Shown: positions 51,733 through 59,992 of the stretch, piece by piece
Layout: every line of letters starts with the position of its first letter
Position numbering within the stretch: position 1 is the stretch's first letter
Made by a program: the position numbers and the translations under genes
Source of the DNA: an uncultured Bacteroides sp.
Lineage (GTDB): Bacteria; Bacteroidota; Bacteroidia; Bacteroidales; UBA932
Direction: 5' to 3'
Length of the DNA stretch: 64,000 nucleotides
Assembly (NCBI GenBank): GCA_945874355.1
Contig: CAMCGB010000003.1
Span: 62,001-126,000 of the forward strand
Notes under the pieces: model-generated
The model's input: the letters and a program-made list of their open reading frames with translations, nothing else
Databases searched by the model: none
Told to the model about the DNA's origin: nothing

Positions 51733-52437
51733 ATGGGATATCAAGCATTTGATCAGTACGCATCCGAGTACGATGCGTGGTTTCTGGAGAACGAAAACGT
51801 GCTCCAGACAGAGTTGCGGCTTGTGGCCGAAAGCCTCAAGGACGCAGGAGAGATCCTTTCAATCGGCTGTGGAAGCGGTCTTTTCGAGAAGCTCCTGCAG
51901 GACCAGTATTCAATCAGGATCAAGCACGGCATCGAGCCTGCCACAGGTATGGCCGAAATCGCCCGCAAAAGGGGTTTTGACGTGGAGATCAACACCGCGG
52001 AAGACGCCGACTATGGGATTGAGAAGTACGACACTGTCCTATTCAACGGCTGCCCCTGCTATATGCAGGATTTGGGAGCGGCCCTTCGCAAGGCTTATGC
52101 CGCTCTTCGCCCGGGTGGCAGAGTAGTAGTGATAGATATTCCCAAGGAGAGCGCTTACGGACTGATTTACAATCTGGTACTTGCTACCGGAAGCTGGGAC
52201 CACCCTCTTGTGGAAGGCTGCCAGCCCAAGGACCCCTACCCCGTGGAGCTCGTAAAGCAGGCGAACTGGAGGACTACCGCAGAAAAGTCCGCAATCATCG
52301 CCGAGAGCGGATTCAGCGACCTTGTCTATAAGCAGACCCTCACCCTTTCGCCCCACTACTCCCACACAGTAGTCGAGGACCCGCAGGACGGCTGCGACAG
52401 AGGTTCGTATGTAGCTATCATAGGATATAAAAAGTAA
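51733..52437 (+). CDS. class I SAM-dependent methyltransferase in the thiamine operon
   Basis: A 234-residue methyltransferase with motif I LSIGCGSGLFE (residues 42-52), the acidic end of strand 2 at GIEPATGMAEIARK, NTAEDADYG and the motif IV-like FNGCPCYMQDLGAALRKAYA. It begins MGYQAFDQYASEYDAWFLEN. It is the first gene after the TPP riboswitch and is followed by thiD after one base. No known step of thiamine synthesis needs a SAM methyltransferase of this class, so it may modify a precursor, a salvage product or thiamine breakdown product. Placement under TPP control is seen directly; its function is unknown. Confidence 0.85.
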   Translation: MGYQAFDQYASEYDAWFLENENVLQTELRLVAESLKDAGEILSIGCGSGLFEKLLQDQYSIRIKHGIEPATGMAEIARKRGFDVEINTAEDADYGIEKYDTVLFNGCPCYMQDLGAALRKAYAALRPGGRVVVIDIPKESAYGLIYNLVLATGSWDHPLVEGCQPKDPYPVELVKQANWRTTAEKSAIIAESGFSDLVYKQTLTLSPHYSHTVVEDPQDGCDRGSYVAIIGYKK

Positions 52438-52438
52438 G

Positions 52439-53251
52439 ATGAAACAGTACAACAGAGTTCTTACCATCGCTGGCAGCGACTCGGGCGGAGGAGCAGGCAT
52501 CCAGGCCGACATCAAGGCCATCAGCGCCTGCGGATGCTACGCCGCGAGCGCCATCACCGCCATCACGGTGCAGAACACTTTAGGGGTGGAAGCTGTGCAC
52601 GCTGTTCCCCTCGACATTCTCGAAGGCCAGATTGTGGCCGTGCTCTCGGACATAGGCGCAGACGCCGTGAAGATAGGGATGCTGCACTCCAGCGAAGTGG
52701 TGCGCCTTGTAAGGAAGCTGCTGGACAGGTTCGATGTGAAGAACGTCGTGCTTGACCCGGTAATGGTCTCAACCTCAGGCCATAAACTAATTGAAGACGA
52801 GGCTATTGACGCTTTGCGGGAAGTTTTGCTGCCCCGCTCCAGAGTCATCACCCCCAACATCCCGGAAGCGGAGATTCTGCTAGGAGGGGTGGAGCTCAAG
52901 GAGCAGAAAGAGCTCCCTCAAGCGGCAGAAAAGCTCGCCTCGATGTACGGAACCAGCGTTCTTCTGAAAGCAGGCCATCTGACTGAAGACAAGCTTGTAG
53001 ATATCTTCTACGACGCCGAAAACAAAAGCATCCACTACCTGGAATCGGCAAGGGTTCATACCCGCAACACCCACGGCACCGGTTGCACCCTGTCTTCAGC
53101 CTTCGCTGCGATGCTCGCAAAGGGCGAGAGCCTTGAGATGGCGGCTCGGGACGCAAAGGACTACATAAACGGCGCAATAGTAAGCGGCGCAGATTATACT
53201 ATAGGCCACGGATTCGGCCCGGTAAACCATTTTTACGCATTATGGAAATAA
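52439..53251 (+). CDS. thiD: hydroxymethylpyrimidine/phosphomethylpyrimidine kinase
   Basis: ThiD phosphorylates HMP and HMP-P to HMP-PP. The 270-residue ribokinase-like protein starts with the substrate loop TIAGSDSGGGAGIQADIKAI (residues 9-28), contains VLDPVMVSTSG (near residue 103) and the anion hole NTHGTGCTLSSAFAAMLAKG (near residue 210) with the catalytic cysteine. Its end overlaps thiS by 10 bases. Since thiC is missing from this cluster, ThiD may also serve salvage. Confidence 0.95.
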   Translation: MKQYNRVLTIAGSDSGGGAGIQADIKAISACGCYAASAITAITVQNTLGVEAVHAVPLDILEGQIVAVLSDIGADAVKIGMLHSSEVVRLVRKLLDRFDVKNVVLDPVMVSTSGHKLIEDEAIDALREVLLPRSRVITPNIPEAEILLGGVELKEQKELPQAAEKLASMYGTSVLLKAGHLTEDKLVDIFYDAENKSIHYLESARVHTRNTHGTGCTLSSAFAAMLAKGESLEMAARDAKDYINGAIVSGADYTIGHGFGPVNHFYALWK

Positions 53252-53439
53252 TAGTCAACAATTCAAAAACAAGCACTCAGGCTGCTGATTTGCAGGCTCT
53301 TGCAGTTGAACTGGGCCTTCCTGAAAAGGGAGTTGCACTCGCGCTTGACTCCAAGATGGTTCCCCGCTCCGAGTGGGGCAATACCCCCTTGCATGAAGGC
53401 GCGAAACTGCTTGTAATCAGGGCTACCTGCGGAGGCTAA
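53242..53439 (+). CDS. thiS: sulfur-carrier protein ThiS
   Basis: A 65-residue ubiquitin-like protein with the C-terminal Gly-Gly (RATCGG) that is adenylated by ThiF and carries sulfur for thiazole synthesis. The start MEIIVNNSKTSTQAADLQAL overlaps thiD by 10 bases; thiE follows after 4 bases. Confidence 0.95.
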   Translation: MEIIVNNSKTSTQAADLQALAVELGLPEKGVALALDSKMVPRSEWGNTPLHEGAKLLVIRATCGG

Positions 53440-53443
53440 GGCT

Positions 53444-54091
53444 ATGGAAGAGAATTTCAGCATACAGTTCATATCCCATACCACTGAGTCCATTTCCTAC
53501 CTCGAAGGCATAAAACTCGCCCTTGAAGGCGGATGCAGATGGATTCAGCTGAGGATGAAAAATGCCTCTGACGGGGAGTTCCTTCCCCTGGCACTTGAAG
53601 TCCGGGAGCTGTGCACCCGCTCGGGCGCCACTTTCATCATCGACGACAGGGTGGAGTTGGTAGAGAAGTGCGGCGCCGACGGAGTGCATCTCGGGAAGAA
53701 TGATATGTCTCCCGACAAGGCAAGAGAGATACTTGGGAGTGGGAAGATAATCGGAGGCACCGCCAATACTCTTGAGGACATTGTTTCGCTCCACAGCAAA
53801 GGAGTTGATTATATCGGATGCGGCCCGTTCCGTTTCACCACCACCAAGCAGAACCTCTCCCCGGTGCTCGGGCTTGAAGGCTACAGAGAGATTGTCAGAG
53901 GGATGAAAGAGAGGGGCATTGAGCTTCCGATAGTTGCGATCGGGGGCATATGCCACGACGACATCGCAGCCGTAATGCAGACGGGAGTGGACGGTATTGC
54001 ACTGAGCGGCAGCATACTCCGCGCCGATGACCCGTCGGGGGAAATGGAACGCACAATTGAAGAAGTAAACAAATATAAAACAAGCGCATAG
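53444..54091 (+). CDS. thiE: thiamine-phosphate synthase
   Basis: ThiE couples HMP-PP and the thiazole phosphate. This 215-residue TIM barrel has the conserved [10 protein letters not shown] (residues about 30-39), [24 protein letters not shown] (near 64-87), [10 protein letters not shown] and the phosphate-binding [15 protein letters not shown] (near 125-139). [10 protein letters not shown] and [10 protein letters not shown] close the barrel. All catalytic residues expected of ThiE are visible, so this is the main enzyme; a second, divergent relative is encoded at 57210-57833. Confidence 0.95.
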   Translation: MEENFSIQFISHTTESISYLEGIKLALEGGCRWIQLRMKNASDGEFLPLALEVRELCTRSGATFIIDDRVELVEKCGADGVHLGKNDMSPDKAREILGSGKIIGGTANTLEDIVSLHSKGVDYIGCGPFRFTTTKQNLSPVLGLEGYREIVRGMKERGIELPIVAIGGICHDDIAAVMQTGVDGIALSGSILRADDPSGEMERTIEEVNKYKTSA

Positions 54092-54104
54092 TTCAAATAG
54101 AAAA

Positions 54105-54890
54105 ATGGAAAAATTAGTGATAGCAGGCAGGGAGTTCAGCTCCCGACTCTTTTTGGGAACCGGTAAATTCAGTTCCAACGCTCTGATGGAAAAGGCCATA
54201 GAGGCTTCAGGAACGGAGATGGTGACAGTTGCGATGAAAAGAATCGAGATGGGCGAAGGCGAGCAGGACGATATGCTTTCGCACGTGGTGAAGCCCAACA
54301 TCCAGCTCCTTCCCAACACTTCGGGAGTGCGCAACGCAGAAGAAGCCGTCTTTGCCGCCCAGATGGCCCGCGAGGCCTTCGGCACCAATTGGCTAAAGCT
54401 CGAGATTCATCCCGACCCGCGCTACCTTCTGCCCGACTCGGTGGAGACTCTGAAAGCTACGGAAGAGCTGGTCAAGCTGGGATTCGTCGTGCTCCCCTAC
54501 TGTCAGGCAGACCCGACTCTGTGCAAGCATCTGGAAGAGGCAGGAGCCGCTACCGTGATGCCTCTCGGAGCCCCCATCGGTACCAATAAAGGCCTGAGGA
54601 CCAAGGATTTCCTGCAGATTATCATAGAGCAGGCCACCGTTCCTGTAATTGTTGACGCCGGAATAGGAGCTCCAAGCCACGCCGCTGAGGCAATGGAAAT
54701 GGGCGCGGCAGCCTGTCTGGTAAACACAGCCATCGCAGTCGCCGGCGACCCTGTAGCTATGGCTGTAGCCTTCAAGGACGCAGTGCAGGCCGGCAGAATG
54801 GCTTACGAGGCAGGTCTGGGCGCAGTGTGCGACTCCTTCGAGGCCGAGGCCAGCTCCCCTCTCACCGCTTTTCTTGACGCTCTTAACTAA
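54105..54890 (+). CDS. thiG: thiazole synthase
   Basis: ThiG forms the thiazole ring from deoxyxylulose 5-phosphate, dehydroglycine and ThiS-thiocarboxylate. The 261-residue protein begins [20 protein letters not shown] with the Schiff-base region, and has [15 protein letters not shown] (near residue 88), [13 protein letters not shown] (near 150) and [20 protein letters not shown] (near 181). It lies 13 bases after thiE and 30 bases before thiH. Confidence 0.97.
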   Translation: MEKLVIAGREFSSRLFLGTGKFSSNALMEKAIEASGTEMVTVAMKRIEMGEGEQDDMLSHVVKPNIQLLPNTSGVRNAEEAVFAAQMAREAFGTNWLKLEIHPDPRYLLPDSVETLKATEELVKLGFVVLPYCQADPTLCKHLEEAGAATVMPLGAPIGTNKGLRTKDFLQIIIEQATVPVIVDAGIGAPSHAAEAMEMGAAACLVNTAIAVAGDPVAMAVAFKDAVQAGRMAYEAGLGAVCDSFEAEASSPLTAFLDALN

Positions 54891-54920
54891 CGGATACTCA
54901 GACTTATAACTAGCACAATA

Positions 54921-56048
54921 ATGTTCACAGACGAACTATCCAGAATAGATTGGGACGAAACCACCGCGCGAATTGAAGCCAAGACCGAAAACGATGTGCG
55001 CAGGGCTCTGGCCAAGGAGAGGTGCGATGTCGAGGACTTTATGGCTTTGATTTCCCCGGCAGCAACTCCCTACCTTGAAACAATGGCAAGGCTGAGCCGG
55101 AAGTACACCGAAGAGCGTTTCGGCAAGACCATCTCGATGTTCATCCCCCTGTACATCACCAATTCCTGCATCAACCACTGCGTGTATTGCGGCTTCCACG
55201 CCTCAAACCCGATGAAAAGGGTAATCCTGACACTCGACCAGTGCGAGGACGAATACAAGGCCATAAAGAAACTGGCGCCCTTCGAGAACCTGCTCATCGT
55301 CACCGGCGAGAATCCCGTCAAGGCGGGGCCCGACTACCTGGCCGGAGCACTGGACAGGGCAAAAAAGTACTTCGCAAACCTTAAAATTGAAGTAATGCCC
55401 TTGAAGGCAGAGGATTACAAAATGCTCACAGAGCACGGTCTGAACGGAGTGATATGCTTTCAGGAGACCTATAACCGCAAGCACTACAACATCTACCACC
55501 CCAGAGGCATGAAGGCTGACTTCGACTGGAGATGCAACGGATTCGACCGTATGGGACAGGCAGAGGTACATTCGATAGGAATGGGAGTGCTAATAGGACT
55601 CGAAAAGGAATGGAGGACAGACATAACTATGATGGCCTACCACCTCAGATATCTCCAGAAGCACTACTGGAGGACCAAGTACAGCGTGAACTTCCCCAGA
55701 ATGAGACCGGCCGAGAACGGCGGTTTCCAGCCCAACTGCATTATGAGCGACCGGGAACTTGCCCAGGTTACCTTTGCGATGAGGATCTTTGACCACGATG
55801 TGGACATATCATACTCGACAAGGGAACCTGCCCATATCAGAGACAATATGGCAACCCTCGGAGTGACTACAATGAGCGCCCAGAGCAAGACGGACCCGGG
55901 AGGATACTACACTTATCCTCAGTCGCTTGAGCAGTTCCACGTAAGTGACGAACGCACGGCAGTGGAAATAGAGCGCAGGCTGCGCGAGTTGGGAAGGGAA
56001 CCGGTGTGGAAGGACTGGGACAGCAGCTTCGACCTCTACAGACAATAG
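54921..56048 (+). CDS. thiH: 2-iminoacetate synthase (radical SAM)
   Basis: ThiH cleaves tyrosine to give dehydroglycine for ThiG, with p-cresol as by-product. The 375-residue protein has the iron-sulfur motif NSCINHCVYCGFHASN with Cys83, Cys87 and Cys90, VTGENPV and the C-terminal BATS-like region. Use of ThiH instead of the oxygen-dependent ThiO fits an anaerobe. Immediately downstream the operon is interrupted by 450 bases of dispersed repeat before thiF. Confidence 0.97.
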   Translation: MFTDELSRIDWDETTARIEAKTENDVRRALAKERCDVEDFMALISPAATPYLETMARLSRKYTEERFGKTISMFIPLYITNSCINHCVYCGFHASNPMKRVILTLDQCEDEYKAIKKLAPFENLLIVTGENPVKAGPDYLAGALDRAKKYFANLKIEVMPLKAEDYKMLTEHGLNGVICFQETYNRKHYNIYHPRGMKADFDWRCNGFDRMGQAEVHSIGMGVLIGLEKEWRTDITMMAYHLRYLQKHYWRTKYSVNFPRMRPAENGGFQPNCIMSDRELAQVTFAMRIFDHDVDISYSTREPAHIRDNMATLGVTTMSAQSKTDPGGYYTYPQSLEQFHVSDERTAVEIERRLRELGREPVWKDWDSSFDLYRQ

Positions 56049-56499
56049 CAGCGCTGGAATAGATTTCTCCACGCGCTTCGCTTGGTTGAAATGACAGATA
56101 GCTGCGCTGCTGGATAAAGCTGTCAGACTGCCACAAGGCGGACATATCCACCCCCGGAGAGGGAAGGGGGAGGGGCCCTGAAGATACAAGTTATCGTGAA
56201 GCGATGACGCAGTAGATTCTGGGAGGGGCCGGAGTGAGGCGCAGCCGAACGGAGCTCCGCCGGTGGCAGCCTGAAAGCCAAAAGCAGCGCTGAAATAGAT
56301 TTCTCCACGCGCTTCGCTTGGTCGAAATGACAGGGAAGGCTTCGCTTGGTCGAAATGACAGAGGAAGGCGCTGCGAATACAGCCTGGCTGCCCATTTCGA
56401 ATGGGACTTTGCAAGCGCAATACGAGCCATCGGCGAGCTAAAGCGGTCCCTGAGAAAGGGCAGACTGGCTGCAGCAGCGCCGAAATATAATGAATTGAT
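56049..56499. other. repeat-filled gap between thiH and thiF
   Basis: The gap is almost wholly occupied by dispersed repeats: a short unit at about 56053-56098 and the long copy described separately at 56102-56365. After that no motif is visible up to the thiF start. Frames crossing it on the minus strand are translations of the repeat and are not genes. Confidence 0.7.
56102..56365 (-). repeat. long dispersed repeat, copy 2
   Basis: Reads on the minus strand as two TGTCATTTCGACCAAGCGAAG units, GGAGAAATCT, the GGCGGAGCTCCGTTCGGCTG box, GCGTCATCGCTTCACGATAA and GGATATGTCCGCCTTGTGGC, in the same order as 32996-33262. It sits inside the thiamine operon, pointing against transcription. Confidence 0.8.
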
Positions 56500-57210
56500 A
56501 TGGATTGGAAAGAAAGATATTCAAGACAACTAATGCTTCCGCAGTGGGGAGAAGAAGGACAGCAGAGCCTGGGAAAAGCGAGTATTCTGCTCGTCGGAGC
56601 AGGCGGTCTGGGCTCCCCCATCGCCACCTATCTATGCGCCGCCGGCGTCGGATGCCTGGGGCTTGTTGATGCCGATACAATCAGCGAATCCAACCTCCAG
56701 CGCCAGGTCCTCTATGACGAAAGCCAGGTAGGACAAAGCAAAGTCGAATGTGCAAAAAAAAGGCTGGAAAAACTCAACAGCAACGTTAAAGTAATCAGCT
56801 ACAACTGCTTCCTCGACGCTTCCAATGCAGAAGAAATTATCAGCCGCTACGATATGGTCGTGGACGGATGCGACAACTTCGCCACGCGATTTCTCATAAA
56901 CGACACCTGCCTCAAACTGGGAAAACCCTACATCTACGGCAGCATTTGCGGCCTCACCGGCCAGGTTTCAGTCTTCGGCTACCCTTGCGACAATGGAGTT
57001 ATCCACTCATACAGAGAACTTTACAACGAGACCGAAGTCCTTTCCATGCCCCATCCCGGCAAAGCCGTCCTCGGAATCACTCCGGCAGTGACAGGCAGTA
57101 TCGAAGCATCACAGGCACTGATGATCTCTGCCGGACTGAAACCCTCTCTCGCAGGCAAACTCTGGAGCATAGACCTCGAGAGTATGGAAAGTTTCATAAT
57201 CGAGCTTTAA
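56500..57210 (+). CDS. thiF: ThiF/MoeB-type adenylyltransferase
   Basis: ThiF adenylates the C-terminal glycine of ThiS. The 236-residue E1-like protein has RYSRQLMLPQWGEEGQQSL at the start, the nucleotide loop VGAGGLGSP (residues 32-40), the acidic DADTISESNLQRQVLY and VVDGCDNFATRFLINDTC (near residue 125). The paired CxxC zinc ligands of MoeB are not present. It is separated from thiH by the repeat, and its stop overlaps the next ATG (TAATG), so those two are coupled. Confidence 0.9.
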   Translation: MDWKERYSRQLMLPQWGEEGQQSLGKASILLVGAGGLGSPIATYLCAAGVGCLGLVDADTISESNLQRQVLYDESQVGQSKVECAKKRLEKLNSNVKVISYNCFLDASNAEEIISRYDMVVDGCDNFATRFLINDTCLKLGKPYIYGSICGLTGQVSVFGYPCDNGVIHSYRELYNETEVLSMPHPGKAVLGITPAVTGSIEASQALMISAGLKPSLAGKLWSIDLESMESFIIEL

Positions 57211-57833
57211 TGAACCTGATCGTAATCACAAAGCCGGACTTCTTCCCCGGCGAGAGCGAAGCAGTGAACTCGCTTTTCGGATGCGGAATGCCGAAGCTGC
57301 ACCTTAGAAAACCAGGCGCAGACGAGCAGAAGCTTCGGGCCTGGATTAAATCCATACTTCCCGAATACAGAAACCGCATTGTGCTCCACGACCATTTCGG
57401 GCTCTGCCGGGAGTTCAATTTGGGCGGCATTCATCTCAATTCCCGCAACCCTTCCGCCCCCGAAGGCCTTCTGGAAAACTGCCACAGCCTCACCCTCTCC
57501 CGCTCATGCCACAGCCTGCAGGAAGTACAAAGTGCGCTGGGCAAAAAAGAGGACGGAGGGCGCTCTTGCGATTATGTATTCCTAAGTCCAATATTCGACA
57601 GCATATCCAAACAGGGCTACGGGAAAGCTTTTACATCTGAAGAGCTTCAAAATGCCAGGGACCATGGACTTATCGGAAAACGCACTTACGCTCTGGGAGG
57701 AGTGGAACTAAACAGACTCCCGGCATTGCGGACCCTCGGATTCGGAGGGGCGGCAGTGCTGGGAGCCTTATGGAATGCCCCTGACAGGGAGCATTATCTC
57801 AGATTGCTTTTTGAGGAGTGCAGCCTCGGCTAA
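57210..57833 (+). CDS. second ThiE/TenI-like protein
   Basis: From the ATG at 57210 this is a 207-residue TIM-barrel relative of ThiE and TenI. It has KLHLRKPGADEQKL (near residue 29), RIVLHDHFGLCREFNLGGIHLN (near residue 55), SRSCHSLQEVQSAL and DYVFLSPIFDSISKQGYGK, then YALGGVELNRL and GFGGAAVLGALW. The DDR metal loop of ThiE is replaced by HDHF, and the phosphate-binding loop by SPIFDS. A thiazole tautomerase (TenI) role is therefore more likely than thiamine-phosphate synthase. It is the last gene of the operon. Confidence 0.85.
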   Translation: MNLIVITKPDFFPGESEAVNSLFGCGMPKLHLRKPGADEQKLRAWIKSILPEYRNRIVLHDHFGLCREFNLGGIHLNSRNPSAPEGLLENCHSLTLSRSCHSLQEVQSALGKKEDGGRSCDYVFLSPIFDSISKQGYGKAFTSEELQNARDHGLIGKRTYALGGVELNRLPALRTLGFGGAAVLGALWNAPDREHYLRLLFEECSLG

Positions 57834-57998
57834 CTGTTATAGGCAGTCTCCCCGTGCTCGTAGATATCAAGACCTTCCGCCTCGACCCTGCACTCAACCC
57901 TGATACCGACAGTCTTCTTGAGAAGCCACATGACCAACAGCCCGGTGCCGAATGCCCAGAGACCTATACAGAGTATGCCAAGAGCTCCGCTTTTTCGG
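57830..57998 (-). pseudogene. 3' relic of an ammonium transporter gene (amt)
   Basis: On the minus strand, a frame ending in TAG at 57830-57832 reads GALGILCIGLWAFGTGLLVM, then WLLKKTVGIRVECRVEAEGL and DIYEHGETAYNS. This is the last transmembrane helix and the cytoplasmic tail of AmtB-type ammonium channels, in which the EGLDxxEHGExAY ending is typical. About 55 codons remain; upstream the sequence passes directly into the ATP-grasp gene in another frame. The rest of the channel is not in the window, so this is a truncated fragment. Confidence 0.7.
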
Positions 57999-59202
57999 AG
58001 AGGTAAGCAATCATTTCTTCAAGCTCCTGCTGCGAATAGGCGTGCAGAGTGTACATTTGATTACCCATAGCGCCGCTTATTGCCTTCGGCATCCTTTCAT
58101 GCATTGCCATATTGGAGAAATACTTCGAAAGCACCTCTGAATCAGAGTGAGCATAGCGGCTTTCGTCCCTGCGACCGTAATAAAGGCAGAAATGGTTGCC
58201 CGGAAGGTCTTCGTAACTCTCAGGCGAGGGAGCATCAGGGTCGGAAGCCTTCTTACCGGCTATCATATCGGCCCATATTGAATAGACATCCAGCGAATGG
58301 GCAAAGTTCATCATATCCGGAGTATAACCTCCGGCAGGTCTCATATTTACCTCAAGGCCTATGAAATCGCCCTTGCGGCCAAGACCTTTCTTAGCCTTGT
58401 CGAGACGGAAGAACTCAAAATGCACGAAGCGGCTCCTGACGCCAAACGCCTTGGCAGTGGCGCGGCCACGCTTACGAAGCTGCTCCGGAACCTTATCAAG
58501 GACATAATATGCCATATCCAGATTCTCCAGCACCACGTCCATTACTGAAGGAGGGAAATGGGCAGAAGACTCGAACAGAGGATTGCCCTCCGAATCAATG
58601 ATGGCGTCGTACGAATAGATGTCCCCACAGACAAATTCTTCCATTACGTAAGGGACTGACGGGAGAGAGCTGAAGAAGTCTTCCAGAGCCTTTTCGTCAC
58701 TTATTTTATAAGTAGCCTCAGCGCCGACGCCGATTTCGGGCTTCACTATCACAGGATAGCCCGCCTCCGAAATAAACTCCTTCGCGGCAGCAAGGTCGCT
58801 GAGCTTTATCTGCCTTGCAGTAGGCACTCCGGCTGCGGCGTAGAAAGGCTTCATTGCTGCCTTGCTCTTGAAAGAAGCGACCTGGGAGCTCTGAACCCCG
58901 CTCTTGATATTGAAATCAGTGCGCAGCGCCGCATCCTGCTCAAGCCAGAATTCGTTGTTGGACTCAATCCAGTCAACCTTTCCGTAGCGGAAAGCAAAAT
59001 ATGCCACCGCCTTGTAAACCTGCTCGTAGTTGGACAGGCTGTCCACCCTAAAGTACTCCGTGAGGCAGCCTTTCAGCTCAGGCAGCAGACTTTCATACGA
59101 AGCATCGCCGATGCCGAGAACATTGACACCTCTCTTCTTGAGACGGTCGCAAAAGTTCCAGTAGCTGTGTGGAAAATTGGGAGAGATAAATATAAAATTC
59201 AT
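57964..59202 (-). CDS. ATP-grasp family ligase of unknown substrate
   Basis: A 412-residue cytoplasmic protein with an ATP-grasp domain: N-terminal domain FIFISPNFPHSYWNFCDRLK, then the ATP-binding part KPFYAAAGVPTARQIKLSDL, YPVIVKPEIGVGAEATYKI (near residue 152), YVMEEFVCGDIYSYDAIID and the metal-binding GLEVNMRPAGGYTPDMM (near residue 308). These enzymes join a carboxylate to an amine or thiol through an acyl phosphate. The substrate cannot be read from the sequence. Its 3' end overlaps the amt relic, suggesting the junction was produced by a deletion or rearrangement. An esterase gene lies 12 bases upstream. Confidence 0.82.
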   Translation of the reverse strand: MNFIFISPNFPHSYWNFCDRLKKRGVNVLGIGDASYESLLPELKGCLTEYFRVDSLSNYEQVYKAVAYFAFRYGKVDWIESNNEFWLEQDAALRTDFNIKSGVQSSQVASFKSKAAMKPFYAAAGVPTARQIKLSDLAAAKEFISEAGYPVIVKPEIGVGAEATYKISDEKALEDFFSSLPSVPYVMEEFVCGDIYSYDAIIDSEGNPLFESSAHFPPSVMDVVLENLDMAYYVLDKVPEQLRKRGRATAKAFGVRSRFVHFEFFRLDKAKKGLGRKGDFIGLEVNMRPAGGYTPDMMNFAHSLDVYSIWADMIAGKKASDPDAPSPESYEDLPGNHFCLYYGRRDESRYAHSDSEVLSKYFSNMAMHERMPKAISGAMGNQMYTLHAYSQQELEEMIAYLSEKAELLAYSV

Positions 59203-59214
59203 ATAATCAATCTG

Positions 59215-59970
59215 TTAGAGTTCTCTATTCTCAATCTCATCCAATACGAAAGGTAGGAAATAGCGCAGCTGAGGCTTCCACCAAATCCAATCGTGGCACA
59301 CTTCTTCTCCCCAGCGGTCGGTCCAATGTTCGATGCCCTTGTCACTCAGCGCCCTGTCAAGCAGTGCGGTGGCATCCTGCTCAATCTGCTCGTCCCGGGC
59401 TCCTCCGACGCACAGCACGATGCTGCGCCTGCGGAGGAGTTCCACCCTCGTATCGTCAGAGCCCAAAGACGGCAAAAAATGTACCGTAGAGTTCTGTTCC
59501 CAAAGCTCATTCATCCTGCCCTTTGTAAAATAGGAGGCGTCATAAGCCCCTGAAAGGCCTATCATTCCGCTGAAAAGGTCGGGACGGCGCATAAGCACGT
59601 TGGCGCTGTGCGTAGCTCCCAGGCTGCAGCCCAGGACCAAAGGCCTGCAGCGCGCCTTCGAGAGTTTTGTGATTACGGGAAGCAACTCCTCTTCTATAAA
59701 GAGAGAGTAGTTCTCCGCGCGGCGGGAGCGGACCTGAACAGAGACCCTGGAAGTCGACCAGCTGATGCGGTCAATCGTATCGACAGTGAAAAGCATCACC
59801 CGGCCATCCCGGATGTAGTCTTCAAGCAGATCCACCATTCCGAAGTCCTCCCACTGGTTGCACATACCGTCCTGAGTCGGAAAGGCAAGCAGAGGAAGGC
59901 CTGACTTCCCATACACCCGGTAGTGCATATCGCAACCCAGATGGGCGCTGTGGATGGTTCTGTTTCTCAT
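59215..59970 (-). CDS. esterase-family alpha/beta hydrolase
   Basis: From the ATG at 59968-59970 the protein is 251 residues (MRNRTIHSAHLGCDMHYRVY). It has the esterase-D/CE1-like layout: LLAFPTQDGMCNQWEDFGMV near residue 32, the nucleophile elbow LGCSLGATHSANVLMRRPD (Ser near residue 123) and the histidine near WGEEVCHDWIWWKPQL at the C-terminus. No signal peptide, so it is cytoplasmic. A longer in-frame extension to 60189 would run into the beta-galactosidase gene and has shadow-like composition. It sits between the GH2 gene and the ATP-grasp gene. Confidence 0.82.
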   Translation of the reverse strand: MRNRTIHSAHLGCDMHYRVYGKSGLPLLAFPTQDGMCNQWEDFGMVDLLEDYIRDGRVMLFTVDTIDRISWSTSRVSVQVRSRRAENYSLFIEEELLPVITKLSKARCRPLVLGCSLGATHSANVLMRRPDLFSGMIGLSGAYDASYFTKGRMNELWEQNSTVHFLPSLGSDDTRVELLRRRSIVLCVGGARDEQIEQDATALLDRALSDKGIEHWTDRWGEEVCHDWIWWKPQLRYFLPFVLDEIENREL

Positions 59971-59992
59971 ATCGATACAAATATAACACAAA

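Noticed and set aside
56123..56430. Minus-strand frames encoding CHFDQAKRVEKSI-type peptides
   Set aside because: These are translations of the dispersed repeat, also seen at 33.0 and 38.4 kb in other frames.
56868..57833. A 321-codon frame reading into the second ThiE-like gene
   Set aside because: Its first 114 codons overlap thiF in another frame and are Arg/His/Pro-rich; the ATG at 57210 coupled to the thiF stop is the natural start.
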